Source: Clonostachys chloroleuca
Lineage: Eukaryota > Ascomycota > Sordariomycetes > Hypocreales > Bionectriaceae
Direction of reading: 5' to 3'
Length of the DNA stretch: 64,000 bases
NCBI GenBank assembly: GCA_037952775.1
Contig: JBANAY010000003.1
Location: 32,860,001 to 32,924,000 of the forward strand
Position 1 is the first letter of the stretch. Each line of letters opens with the position of its first letter. The notes below the pieces were generated by a model. That model saw only the letters and a list, made by a program, of their open reading frames with translations. It was not told the origin of the DNA and ran no database searches. Positions 36,388 to 49,060 of the stretch are shown piece by piece. A program made the translations under genes and the position numbers.

Positions 36388-36420
<33 letters not shown>
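36388..36420. repeat. Homopolymer tract of 33 T
   Basis: An uninterrupted run of T on the plus strand, followed by CC and eight more T. It could be a nucleosome-excluding poly(dA:dT) tract or the A-tail relic of a retroelement insertion; no element is seen beside it. Its exact length is unreliable given the homopolymer problems elsewhere. Confidence 0.8.
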
Positions 36421-37571
36421 CCTTTTTTTTCCGTCCAGGATGAGGTTACATAATTAGTTTGACTGAAGACGAAAACGAAGGCTGGCCCCTACAATGGGTC
36501 GAGTCTTCAGGAGTAGCTTCAGTCATGAAATATATTCATACAATCAGAATTCTATTCATCTAGTGTCCCCTTCTAATGTGATTGACGTGGCCAATGAAGT
36601 ACTTCGTATTTCCTGAAAGCTCTTGCGTGCGTGGATTTCTGTCGCGTGGAGCTAGGAGGAAAAGCCGATTTCAGCCAATATTCCCGGCTTGACTCGTTGG
36701 GAAACGATTCTCCGGACGGGGCACGGCCCTGTCCTCCAATCAAGCTTTCTTTGCCTGACCCTTGTCTTTCAGTGGACACCCGCAAAGCAACTTGCGTCAC
36801 CCTCAGGTGCTTTGGCAGCGATTGATCGTTGATGTGGTGGGATGGATACGAGCAGAACAATGGGCAGGACAGTAAACGTCCAGTAAGTGAGAGGATTGCT
36901 AGCCTTCGAAGACTCAAATCATGTGACGACCTGGCCGCGTTCTAGATCGGTGGTGTCAGACAGGACTGGAGAGACGTCGACTCTAGACGCACGCAGCGCT
37001 CTTTGTGGTGCCCGTTAGCGCCTAAATAAGCGTGCGAATAGTTTGTGGCAGGTGTGGCACAGGCATCTATCTGGAGATCGCGGCCGAGTTTTGGGGACTC
37101 GGGATGGTTTCTCTCCAGAACGACGAATTTTGATTACGCTGCCCCCCATGAAGTGACGAGTCTGATAGTTTCTTTTCTGGGCCCTGTCCTTGTCCGGGCC
37201 CGGGAATATGATGGAGGTTTATTTCATTTTGCAAGGGGCGTCCCAACCGTAGGCACCTGAGCAATGAGATGAGCTCCTCCCTCGCTCCTACCCCCTGCCT
37301 CACGACGACGAGCACCAAAAGTGAAGCCTTCCCGATGGACGATCTAGGCCCAGGATTCTTCTGAGGCTCGCCACATGATGCAACCAAGTAGCTCGGTTCG
37401 GACCTCAGCGCCATCGTGACTCGCGGGCGGTTCTCTCGCCTGGCACACGTTTTCCTCCGATTTACCCTAGCCTGGGCGCCGACTGGGCCAGTCCTCACAC
37501 CAACTGGCCCCACGTTGGTCCATCTCGCTGCCTCACCCCTGGCCCGCAATGACACCACAGCCTTCCACCCC

Positions 37572-37591
37572 GGCCTGGCCTGGCCTGGCCT
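37572..37591. repeat. Four tandem GGCCT units
   Basis: Perfect 5-bp repeat, four copies, with degenerate continuation (TGCCTGG). Too short to suggest function. Confidence 0.7.
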
Positions 37592-37987
37592 TGCCTGGTG
37601 TCGTCGACGAAGTGTCAGCCATTAATCTTTCTGACCCATGGTGATATTTATCTATGTCTGTGATGTTTTCCATCCCCAACCTCTCTCAGAGAGGTGAATT
37701 CCTTGCTTGACCTGTATTGCCTGTCGCCATCACTAGATTGTCTCCTGACTATCCTTCGGCGCATCACATCCTGACTAGATCCCCACCGCAGTGAAAACTC
37801 ACAGCCATTCTCGATACGAAGTCTGTCTCTTGGTGGAAACAGGAAATTAGGCGACTTGGACGTCTTGTTATGGCCCATTCTTAACACTCGGTCCCAACAC
37901 AACACCTACCAGGCTTTTGTACTTGAAATCTATCGTCTTCCTCTTCGCCTCACTCGCCCGACTCCAACTAGGTTCTGACTGTTCTTT

Positions 37988-40900
37988 ATGAGAGGCGGCG
38001 AGACCATGGACGAGGCAACTCGCCCGAGGTTCTCGCTAGCCGGTACCTCTTCAATCAACCGTTTCTATGGCAAAAACGCATCCCGCTGGCGGGAGTCTAT
38101 CCGCCAATTAGTGCTCGGATTCACGTGGCTTTACCAGAGAGTCGTTGTTGAACTGATCTTGCGAAGGAAGGCATTGGCCAAATCTGATGGGCGCCATATT
38201 CCACTGAGGATTGGCCACGACTCGCCGCTTTTGGATCCTCGGCGAGGCCACTCCTACATCCCAAATACAATTCGAACTTCCAGATACACCATCTGGGATT
38301 TCATTCCTAAACAATTGATCTTCCAGTTCACACGCGTGGGAAACTTCTACTTCCTCTGCGTTGGTATTCCTCAAATGGTAGGCCCCCCACCTGCACGATA
38401 CTCCCCCTGGACTACTAATGAACGTCAATGCTAAACTCCTTGGTCAGATTCCTGGTCTTTCTACAACTGGAAGCTATACTACAATTCTTCCATTGATGTT
38501 TTTTGTTCTTCTTACTATATTTAAGGAAGGATACGATGACTACAAGCGGCACAGGCTTGACCAGGTGGAAAATGCCAACTTCGCGACTGTCCTACGGAGG
38601 GAGGACAAGGCTGCGGGTGTTACTAAAAAGTCTTCCCTATTGGATCGATTGAACCCGTTTCTACTTGGCGACGATACTCCAGCTCTCCCTGTCTCAGAGG
38701 AAAGCCATGAAGGGTTTCGCTGGCTACCTACGAGATGGAGAGATATTCAGGTAGGGCACATCGTCCGCCTGTCCCGAGATGAGCCAGTTCCGGCCGATAT
38801 TGTTCTGATCCATAGTGACGGAGAGAACGGGTTGGCTTATATCGAAACGATGGCTTTGGACGGCGAGACAAACCTCAAAAGCAAGCAAGTCGCGCATGTA
38901 TTCGAAAATTGCGACACCATCTCCGGCATCTCACGCTGCCAAGCGAACTTTGTCATTGAAGACCCTAACCCCGACCTTCATTCATTTGATGGCCGTGTAA
39001 CTGTTGGCGAGAAAAACCCGGTGCCTTTGACGATAAACGAGATTGTCTACCGTGGCAGCATCTTGCGAAACACAACATGTGCCATTGGAGTTGTCGTTAA
39101 CACCGGCGAAGAATGCAAGATCCGGATGAACTCGAACCAGCACCCCAACGCGAAGAAGCCTGCCCTCGAGAGGATGAACAACAAGATCGTCGTCACCCTT
39201 GCTTCCTACGTCGTTCTTCTTTCTGTTGGTATTTCCATGGGCTACGTCAAATGGCAACACGAATACGAGCGTAATGCCTGGTATCTGGCTTTTGCCAAAG
39301 TTCCCTTTCACCAGATCATCATTGCTTTCATTATCATGTTCAACAATGTGGTACCCTTATCTCTCTATGTTACCCTTGAGATTGTCAAGGTGGGGCAACT
39401 CCTGATGTTGAACTCAGACTTGAAGATGTATGATGAGGAAACCGACACGCCTGCTCGCTGCAATACCAATACAATCCTCGAGGACCTAGGACAGATAGGA
39501 ATCATCTTTTCTGACAAGACAGGAACTTTAACAAACAACATCATGAAATTTCGCAAAATCAGCATCGCCGGAACCATCTGGCTGCACGAAATGGACCTTC
39601 AACCGCTTGAGTCTGAGTCAATAGCCGAAGGCTTGTCTAGCTGCACAAGCACGGCCGGCTCTGTTCTGAAGACTGAACCAATAAAGTTGGTTGTACCTAC
39701 TGAGCATCGCCTTGATCCTTTGGAACCTCCAAATTCAACACCGAGACCATCAATCGGGGGAGTGAGACGGTCATCGTCTCATTGGAGGTCGACGGGAAGA
39801 CCCGACCATGTCCAACCTGAAGTGAATACAGAGGATTTGATGGAATACGTACGATTGAGGCCGCATTCTGCTTTCGCGAGAAAGGCTCGCGATTATCTTT
39901 TGGCCATGGCTCTCTGCCACACCTGTTTACCAGAGCTAAAGGATGGCAAGATCGAGTACCAGGCATCGTCTCCAGATGAGCTTGCCCTAGTGAAGGCAGC
40001 GAGAGAGTTGGGATATTCTGTCGTCCAGCGGACTTCGAGGTCCATTACACTTCGAATCGCCGACCACGACAGTTTGACCCCAGCGGAGGAGAAAACGTAC
40101 GAAATTCTCGACGTCATCGAGTTCAGCAGTGCGCGCAAACGAATGTCCATCGTTGTCCGTTACCCCGATGGACGCATTGCTGTTATCTGCAAGGGTGCCG
40201 ATTCTGCCATCCTGCCACGGTTGAAAATGTCCTCGCTTGCCATGCAAAAAGCGCATGAAGTTCGTGAGAGTGCGGATTTGGAACATGAGAAATTTCGACG
40301 AAGTGAGCATCAGAGAGCACGGGGCAATATTACAGGGACTCGTCAAAGCTTAACCATCCGACGAAACCCTGCCCCTTCCATGGAACACCGAAGATTCGAT
40401 GGTATCAGGAGCCAATCGTTCGAAGCCGGCAGGTTGATGCCACCAACCACGAACACGCCTCGAGCCTCTTTTTCGGCAAGGGGCGCCTCATTCGACGTCC
40501 AGAAGACTTCATATCTCTCGGCTCATTCTCATCATACCGCACCCCTTCCAGAACGCTATAGTTTCTTGGAAGGCCCCCATATGTATGACGAATCCGAATC
40601 GTTCTCAAAGTGTTTCCAGCACCTGGAAGAATTTGCAACGGAAGGCCTTCGTACCTTGCTCTACGCTCAAAGATTCATATCCGAGTCCGACTATCAATCT
40701 TGGAAGAAATTGTACGACGATGCCACGACTAGTCTCGTCGATCGCCAGGAGAGAATCGAGAAGGCCGGCGAGTTGATTGAGCAGTCATTCGATCTTGTTG
40801 GCGCTACTGCCATTGAAGACAAGCTACAGAAGGGGGTTCCTGACACAATCGACCGACTTAGAAGGGCAAACATCAAGATATGGATGTTGACTGGCGACAA

Positions 40901-42438
40901 GAGAGAGACGGCTATCAACATTGCTCATTCCGCTCGTCTTTGTCGACCAGGTTCGGATATTTATATCTTGGACGTTACCAAGGGCGCACTTGAATCTCAG
41001 ATCATGGATCTAAAAGAAGACTTAAAGGCTGGCTCGGTGCATAGTGTCGTGGTGATCGACGGCCAAACTCTAGCCAAGGTGGAGTCGTCTCCCGAGCTGT
41101 CAAGCGAGTTCTACGCAGTCATGCTTCTTGTTGATTCCGTTATTTGCTGCAGAGCTTCACCCGCTCAGAAAGCACTGCTTGTTAGGACAGTACGATCACA
41201 GCTACGAATCTCTCCGAAGATGCAAACACGTGGTCTTACCCTAGCAATTGGCGATGGTGCCAATGACCTTGCCATGATCCAAGCAAGTCATGTCGGCGTT
41301 GGCATCTCCGGGAAAGAAGGCCTCCAGGCAGCCCGTGTCGCCGACTACTCTATCGCCCAGTTCAGGTTCCTACAGAGATTGCTTCTCGTACACGGCCGAT
41401 GGAACTACGTGCGCACTGCCAAATTCATTGTCTGCACCTACTGGAAGGAAATGTTCTTCTATCTTTCTGCCGCACAATATCAGAGGTATAACGGTTACAC
41501 CGGTACATCCTTGTATGAGGCCGCCAGTTTGACTGTTTTTAATACACTCTTTACTAGTCTCTGCACGATCTGCATGGGTATCTGGGAGCAGGATCTACAG
41601 GCCGAAACACTCCTGGCAATACCAGAGCTATATGTATTCGGACAGCGTAACAAGGGTTTGAACCTCCAGAACTATGTTTTGTGGATGCTGCTTGCGGTCG
41701 TCGAGGGTGTGATTTGTTGGTACGGTGCATGGGCAGGGTACGGCTGGATTGTACCAAGCGGACAGGGTCACAAGTCGCTCTACTCCCTCGGTCAGTTGGT
41801 CTTCACTATCGGCGTATTTTGGATCAACTGGAAGCTATTGTAAGTTTGCCCTCCCGTTCACTCCCAAAGTGCAGAGCACCTTGGGCCAGGTTATGCGGCT
41901 TTTACTAACGGTTATCGCACGCAGCATTTTCGAAACTCACTTCAAGACAGGCATAGTGATGTTTTCGTTCTTCCTGACCACCTGGGGTTGGTTCGCATGG
42001 AACGCCTTTCTCAGTGGCGTATATGCCAAATTCCCTTCAGGCCCTTACGCAATCCGCGACTCCTTCACTCAACTCTGGGGACGAGATCCCACCTGGTGGG
42101 CAACCCTGTTTCTGGTCCTATCATTTCTAGGTCTCATGGAACTTGTGGGAAAACTGGTCATAAAACAGATTCGCACGTCTGGACAGAAGGGTTCAAACGG
42201 CAACATGGAAGATTGGGACCTGGAGACATGGCAGGAGATGGAACACAATCCCGAAGTCAAGCAGTACCTGGAGAGGCTGGCCAGGGACGGTGATGATGAA
42301 GACGACCTTTATGATGATGCTATGGAAATGGGGATAGACTCGACTGATTTGCCCAGGGACAAGGGCGGCACCTTCCGAGAGCATGTTATCAAGCTGGGAA
42401 GCATGCTGCCCTCGCTCAACCGGGGCGCTGCGAAATAG
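37988..42438 (+). CDS. DNF3: P4-type ATPase, phospholipid flippase (Dnf3/PDE1-like)
   Basis: Flips aminophospholipids to the cytosolic leaflet of Golgi, endosome or plasma membranes, normally with a Cdc50-family partner. Exons: 37988-38377, 38448-41839 and 41925-42438 (introns 70 and 85 bp); 1431 aa. Actuator: the P4 form of the TGE loop, DGETNL. The phosphorylation motif DKTGTLT has Asp at about residue 486. Also seen: KGADSAIL, TGDKRETA (about 945-952), and GDGANDLAMI with Asp at about 1066. After it come GVGISGKEG and the P4-specific stretch around RFLQRLLLVHGRWNY. About ten membrane helices are expected and the hydrophobic segments fit. A long Ser/Arg-rich insertion lies in the nucleotide domain between KGADSAIL and FATEGLRTL. 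Assignment to the Dnf3/PDE1 group, needed for appressorium infection in Magnaporthe, is by resemblance and less certain than P4 membership. Confidence 0.9.
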
Positions 42439-42841
42439 TGGCAGGTTTCCACGCGTTTGGCATTTCGGCGTTTATGATTGTAGCGATACCAAGGGGGCAT
42501 GGTGGGCAGCATAAAGTATATACATTTGGCCGGTTTAGACTATACATACCTCAACATAATACAGTACATATCTACTTCACTTACCGACTGGGTGGAAGAA
42601 GGAATCAGATGTCAACTCAAAGAGCAGTCATAAGGAAGGCACTCACTGTAACTATAGTGACAATTTGTGGTCTAATGTCTTTAAATCTTTACTATGAGCA
42701 TCCCAAAAAAATCGCAGTACCAGTCACGAGCTCAGGAATACGACAGGGTATCATGTTTGAGTCTATCAATTTTAATGCCGCTAGGTGATTTCGTATGAAG
42801 TAGGTCTCCAAAACAGGCAATCGGGGCAAGCAGTCTGAATT
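42439..42841. other. Convergent intergenic region
   Basis: 403 AT-rich bases between the P4-ATPase and MFS genes, which end towards each other. Presumed 3'-UTRs; nothing else is seen. Confidence 0.5.
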
Positions 42842-44902
42842 CTATTTCGCCGCTTTATCCTCCTCGTCCTTTGCACTCCTCACAACACCCTCGTCGTCGC
42901 TTCTGTCTTTCACTGGCTGAGGAGTGGTAGGTTTCCCGATGACTTCCAAAGTGCGGAACGCCAGCGGAACGATGAGGACTGCCGCTGCACCCAACCCAAA
43001 GTTCATCCAACTAGCTGCCCGGATACCTTTGAGAGTGGCAAAGTCCCAGGCTTCCATTGCTCCAGCGTCCTCGATCGGGACATGCCTAGCGTTTGCCATG
43101 ATGGATGTTTGAACAGCAGTACTGATAGCAAGGCCGATAGATCGGCCAAGCTGGCCAGAGGCGTTAATGAGAGCTCCGCCAATGGCTTGGTCCTTTGGGG
43201 ACAGAGAATGAGATGTAAACAAGGTGAGTGACGGCCAGCATGTGTCTGCACCAATAACCGCAAGGATCATGGCGGGGAGGCCCCAAGCGAAGTAGGAGGT
43301 ACTCGGAGGGATTGGAACCGCAAAAAGAATACAAGAACCGCACATAGCAATCGTGCCGCAAGTCAGGATATACACAGTGGGAACCCAGTGCAAGAGCTGG
43401 GACACGATGGCAGCAATAATAGCACCGGACACTCCAGTTGGTATGAAGCGCAGCGTGGTCTGGATCGGCGATAGGCCCTGAAAGCTCTGGAAATAGTAGG
43501 TGGCAAAAACCAGGTAGTTGTTGAAGGCGGCGAAGAAGAGTCCCATAATGGCGATAACGGCACTGAACCGGGTATTGCGAAACAGGGAGACTTTGAGAAG
43601 AGGCGCACGGTCAGGTAGGCGAGTCTCAATATAGTTCTGCCAGTAAACAAAGGCAGCTATGATGAGGAAGGACACCACGATGAGAACTGGAATCCAAGGT
43701 GTCGCCCAACCGACCACATTGCCTTCAGTCAAGGCAACCATGAGAGCAAGGAGCCCAACGGTGATGAGGAACCCACCGACCCAGTCGATGGTTGGCCTCT
43801 TTTTGCCTTCATTGTCTTCCTTCGAAGGCGTAGGAGTAGGAGGGATAACAAAGATCCCAGCAGCAGATATGATACCTGCCATGATAGCAGTTGCGCCAAA
43901 AACCCACTTCCAATTCGCGTACTCGGCAATAAGACCGGACAAGATGTTGCCACATACACTTCCCAGGGGTGCTCCCGCAGCTATGGCGTTCAAAAATTGA
44001 AGGTTAACACAAGGGTCCAATATGTGGCTCAAGAGGCCTGCTGGGATAACATACAGCTGCCAGTAAAGGGGGGGAGAATGAGAACAAAAGATCATACCAT
44101 ATGTACTAAAAGCATAGTTCTTTGTCTTTCCAGGGGGAAATGTCACTCCCAAGATGCCAATTGCTGTCGGCACATTCGCAGCAGCCCCCTGATGAGAGAA
44201 AAGGCATGTCAGCAAATCTGCACAATGCTTTCCTGCTTCAAGGAAAATCGTAGCGGAATGCAAACTAGAGAGGTGTAGAAACTCACCAATCCATGCAGTG
44301 CTCTGAACAAATCGAAAGCAATCTCATTGGGCAAAAACGCGTTGGCTGCGGCAATGGCTGTGACCCAGATAGAGCCCCCGATGAAGATGAGACGCTTGCC
44401 GTAGACGTCTGCGATGCGGCCCCAAATGAGCAAGAAGCAGCCGAAGGTGAGCGAGTACGAGGAAACAACCCACTGGAGCCGAGTTTCGGGGATGTCGAGA
44501 GCTTCACCAATAGTGGGAAGGATAATGACGACACTCATTATTGAGAGAGTCTGTTAAGGGGATCGTGTTAGTCAATCGGCATCAACATGGCCATCATCAG
44601 GGGAATTGGGCATATACGTTAAGGAATGAAGCACCAGTGAGAGTAGCGACAAGGGCAATGCATCTTGCTTTAGAGAAGGGCAATTGGGGCGGCTGCTCCG
44701 TCTCGACCTCGTCAAATCGCGCCTGCCCAGAACTCTTCTCCTCCTCGGTCGCAACTCCCTTCTCCTCAGAGCCCGCTCCTTCCTGCTCAATTCCTTCCCA
44801 TCGCTCCGGTGCTATCTCCGGCCCCCGAGAGCTACTCTTTCTCGGGGCATTGGCGGTGTCCGATTTCGGTGAGGGAGCAGAATCGCCTGCGGGAATTACC
44901 AT
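42842..44902 (-). CDS. Major facilitator superfamily transporter (DHA2-like, 14 TM)
   Basis: Predicted proton-driven membrane exporter or drug:H+ antiporter; substrate unknown. Exons: 44902-44618, 44550-44287, 44188-44098 and 43980-42842. Introns are 67, 98 and 117 bp; 592 aa. The first 70 residues are a hydrophilic, Glu/Ser-rich cytosolic tail. TM1 carries SFLNTLSIMSVVIILPTIG. MFS motif A between TM2 and TM3 is GRIADVYGKR, and WVVSSYSLTFGCF precedes it. The TM5 antiporter-like region is AGAPLGSVCGNILSG. Thirteen or fourteen hydrophobic helices can be counted. Tail: Lys/Asp/Glu-rich. It has no biosynthetic cluster neighbours. Confidence 0.9.
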
Positions 44903-46082
44903 GATCACAGGGACTACAGTTAGAGATCACGGCGGCCTTTGTGAGGCCTTGCAGGTACAGATAACCGATGTGAAAAGGGCGGGAATGGACCGCTCAGTTT
45001 CTCTCTCGGAGTTGGACAAGATTGCCGGCCACCTAATTCTACGAAACATGGCTTAATAGCCGGGGCCCGCGACTTGGTTGGCCCGCCCCGCCTGCTTGAT
45101 AGGATCCGTGGTAAGCGGATGTCAACCGGGTTCGGAAGGAGGCTGCAAGCTGCAATTCCAAAATGGAGAGAACGGCAACACAGCGCCGGTGTCGCAATCT
45201 GGGCCCCCGATGGCAACACTCACGTCCCGCTCAAGTTGACTACCAAAAATGGAGGTGGTGATGGTCGCCTATTGGCAGGCCTACATCCGCTACCCCTGCA
45301 TTTACGGAGAGACAGAGAGAGACCAATATGTAAAGGCTCCAAAGTAACACCTGTGTTTTTTTGTTTGGTTGCTTGTCTAATCCTTATCCATGAGCTCCCG
45401 AATTCCCCTTGGCTGTCCATATACTAAGTAGGTACCATTTCTCCCGTTGTCGCCGAAAAAAAAAAGAAACCAATAGAGCACAAAAAACATAAGCAAAGTC
45501 CTCCTTTCACGAGGGTGCGCGCAAGAACCATAATCAAACGTCCTCAGGTGCTTCCTCGCCAGTGCAGCTTCCCTCGATCCCCAACCCAAAAAAAAAAGGA
45601 CAATGATTAGTCGAGAGCGTGCAGACTTGAGTCTTCGTCTGGCGGGTTTTTGGAAAAATAAAATCAAGGGAAAACAAAATATCAAAGAATCGCGCGAGCC
45701 TTTTCATCCAGCCATACCCTGACCAATGTCACCTTGGTTGCCTTTTGAGTTTGAAAATACAGTCAATCCACTTCCCTATTCGTCTCTCATCGCCTGAAAC
45801 TCGTCTTCATCAACACCAGGAAGGAACCTTCCCAGCGTCAAAAGATAGTCAATCGTACACGTAATCATGATTAGGGTTAGGCTCGCCCGTGCTCCCTCAC
45901 TCTCAGCCTTATTCCTCTGCCGGGCGCATATAATATAATAGAAGAAATCCATGAGTAAGGCTTCAGTTCGGAGATTGCGCCTCGTAATACTCCCTGGCCG
46001 ATTCCACCCCTATTCTCTCCGAGCTCAGCATCTTGACTCATGGTTCAGCCTTCCCCTCTGCCCGCCATGATCACCGTTTCTC
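44903..46082. other. Intergenic region between MFS promoter and DEF1 3' end
   Basis: No gene seen. It contains several A-runs (45458-45470, 45588-45597) and presumably the 3'-UTR of DEF1 near 46000 and the promoter of the MFS gene near 44903-45060. Confidence 0.5.
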
Positions 46083-49060
46083 TTAATGGTAGTTGCCGCC
46101 CCAGCCACCACGCTGTTGCTGCTGGCCACCGTAGTAGCCTCCGCTTCCGAAACCTCCCTGGCCGTAGTTTGCGTAGGGAGTGGATCCGTGCTGGTTTCCG
46201 GCTCCGGCACCTCCCATGCCGTATCCGCTACCGCCGTGAAGCCCATGACCCTGGAGGTGGCTAGGATATCCAGCATATGCACCTGCACCCATCTGGGACG
46301 TAGGTGGTGGTGGGAGTCCGCTCTGTCCAGCGGGAGCACTGCCCGACGCGCTGGCAGTCGCCGATCCAGGTCGAGCTCCGCCCAGAGAAGGAGATGGCCC
46401 AGCACCAGACTTGGATTCTCCGAAAGGCTTCAGGTCATCGCCGGCAGCTCCATTCCCTTGCTGGGTCTGGCTGCTGAATCCCTGTGCCTGTGACTGGAAT
46501 GTAGATGAGCCGCGAGCAAAGCTGTCGTGAACACTACCGAATCCGCTGCCACCAAGCCCAGGTGCTCCAGCAGTTTGAGCTGAGCCACCACGGCCGTAGT
46601 CTCCAAGACCAGATCCCAGAGCCGAGTCCCTGTGAGCTGAAGTCTGCGCGAATGAAGCGGGAGAGTTTGCGTGGTCGAAAGGAGCATTGGGAGTCACACC
46701 GTATGGCTGGCCATACATACCTGCCTTACCATATGGTCCAAAACCACCCTGTCCGTAGCCGGCATAGTACTGGTTATAGTATGGGTTGCTGTAGTACGGG
46801 TGGTTATATCCGGGGAATCCTTGCTGTTGCCCGTGCGACTGTGGCTGGGATCCTGGGGCGCCCTGTTGAGGCTGCTGTTGCTGAGCCTGCTGCTGAGCTT
46901 GCTGCTGAGCCTGCTGAGCCTGCGAAGTAGGGTTGGGTGTCGAGTGTCCACTGTTCTGGGCGTCATTGCTACCGGCACCGAATCTGGGCTGGTTATGAAC
47001 AGCGGCGCTCTGGGGGTATTGGCTCAAATTATCGGCTTGCTGTGTAGGGTTGTAGCTGCCAAAGGGTCGCTGACCCTCTTGGCCTTGCGCACCCTGCTGC
47101 CCAAACTGTCCGTAGTAATTATAAGGAGTTCGGTCATTTGCGGTATAGTAAGAGGAGTAGTCGCTAGGAGCAGAGCTGAAGGGAGCACCTGGCTGCTGGC
47201 TCTGCGCCTGGGAGGCATGCGCCTGGAATGCATCGAAGGGAGGTTGAGATGAGGGAGTGTTTTGAGGGTGGAAAGGGTCGAGCGGCTTTTGAGGTCCTCC
47301 AGGGGTTTCCTGAGCACCAGTCTGTCCATATCGACCGAACTGTTGGTTAGGAGGAGGCTGGGTCGCGGCTGCAATACAGTTAGTCGTACTCATCAATAGA
47401 CGGTGATCGGATATAGCATACCTGGGCCTGTAGGGGCGACCTGTGCAGCAGGGACTTGAGGCACTGCTCAAAAATTAGCGGGGCGCTTGGAGAAGCAGAA
47501 ACAAGGACGAGCTTACCAGCAGCACTGGGACCAGTAGGTATAGCCTTGTGATCAACACCCGAGGCAGGTTGGGAAACGGGGGGAGAGATGTTCGAGGGTG
47601 CGAGATGGGAGAGTCAGCAGGAGGTTGAGCACGAGTCTCAGGATCCTCGCGCTCACCGTCGACATCGTCATCGCCTCCACTTAGGTTGAATGCACCAAAC
47701 TGGACGGCAGCACGGTCGACTTCACGGTTTCCAGGTAGACGAACAGCTTCCTCCTGATCGAGAACACGTCGCTGGTAAGAAGGTGTGCGGACAGCCCTCT
47801 CTGCAGTCGCCTTGATTGCAGAGGTTGCGTACCCGCTTGTCTGTCGTTGAACCTGGTGTTGCTGCTGAGCAGCTGAGAGTGGTGTAGCATTGGCGCTAGG
47901 AGGGTTCTGTCGAGGATCCCAAGAATCAGCCGTTGTACTCGCAGCCGTTTGAGTGGCGGGGGGCTTGGATTCATCAACAACCTGTTCAAGATTCGTCTTT
48001 GTGAGTTCGTCATGGGAGGGAGAGAGGGCGACTTCGGGTTCAATAATGGCAGCGAGGGGGATGGCAGCAGTAGCAGCACTGATAGTTTCCACAACGGGGG
48101 TAGATTCCTCTTCAGCTGCGACGGGCTCGGGTTCGGGGGCGGGGACGGCAGGTTCGACAGTCGGCTCGGGTTCAGCTGGGAGTTCAGCAGGAGGTGCGGG
48201 AGCAGGGATCTCTTTTGGTATCGGGGCAGGCTTAGGGGCGGTCGACTGTCGAAGCATACTGGCCCAGGTCTTGGCCTGGGGAGCTGCAGGTTTCGTGGTT
48301 TCAGGAGCAGAAGCGGCAGGTTTCTCAAGCAAAGGTTCGCTCTTGTCCTCAGCGGCATCGATAGTGGCTTCGTCCTTGGGGAAAGCGGTGGACTCTTCAG
48401 TAGGAACGGAAAGCTGTTGGCCCTCCTTGGTGTGTCGGGGGCCATTGGTTGTGGGCTGAGAGGACCGGCCTCGACCACCGCGACCTCCTCGTTCCGTAGC
48501 CCTGCCTCTCCCACGGCCACCCTCAGTAGCATTGCGGCCTCCGCGAGAGGATCGAGGCGCAACTGTCGATTCGGTGGACGCGCCAGGAGTGTCCTTCACC
48601 TTCGATCGAACAGGCTTCTTTGGCTTGGAGACTTCACCCCACTGAGAAATGTTACCTAGAAATTGAGACATTAGTATCTAATGCCCCCATCCCGTACCAT
48701 GCAGATTGTCCCATTTTCGCAAGGAGAGAGTGGATGGGGGTCTGGGTAGCACATACCTTCAGCAATGCGTGTCACGGCTTCGTTCTGGTCACCATTGGTT
48801 TCTTGGAGGGCAAAAAGCACGTCGACCTCAGACCAATCAGGGAACATCTCACGGATAACTGAGGTCTTATCGCCGTATTGCCGCCGCAGCTCCCCGATGT
48901 CACCCTCATCGTCGAATGCACTGGCTAAGTCTTGCGTGGCATGAGCCTCTGCCTTGTCACCGTTTGTTCTTCGACCACCGCGACCAGCAAAACCTCCTCT
49001 ACCACCGCGACCAGAGCCTCGACCGCGCGAGGCGGATGGCCGTGAAGCGACCTCGGACAT
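46083..49060 (-). CDS. DEF1: RNA polymerase II degradation factor Def1, one-base frameshift in the sequence
   Basis: Def1 recruits ubiquitin machinery to stalled Rpb1 and links it to the proteasome. Exons: 49060-48757, 48655-47517, 47463-47422 (42 bp) and 47368-46083; introns 101, 53 and 53 bp. Residues 1-35 are Arg/Gly repeats. A CUE domain spans about 54-101 (LRRQYGDKTSVIREMFPDW). Acidic Pro/Glu/Ala sequence and then a Gln/Gly/Tyr-rich, prion-like tail follow. In exon 2 the frame breaks at six G on the plus strand (47578-47583; C on the sense strand). One more base gives TSLPPVSQPASGVDHKAIPTGPSAA and a splice into VPQVPAAQVAPTGP, so about 923 aa in all. The other reading turns hydrophobic and has no matching splice. 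Homopolymer undercall is the favoured reading. Confidence 0.88.

Larger units (their letters stand above)
35660..37987. other. Intergenic region of 2.3 kb
   Basis: Holds the TFIIB 3'-UTR, a long T tract (36388-36420), a short GGCCT repeat, and the promoter of the P4-ATPase gene (C/T-rich from about 37640). Open frames such as 37067-37558 minus show no domain. Confidence 0.5.
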
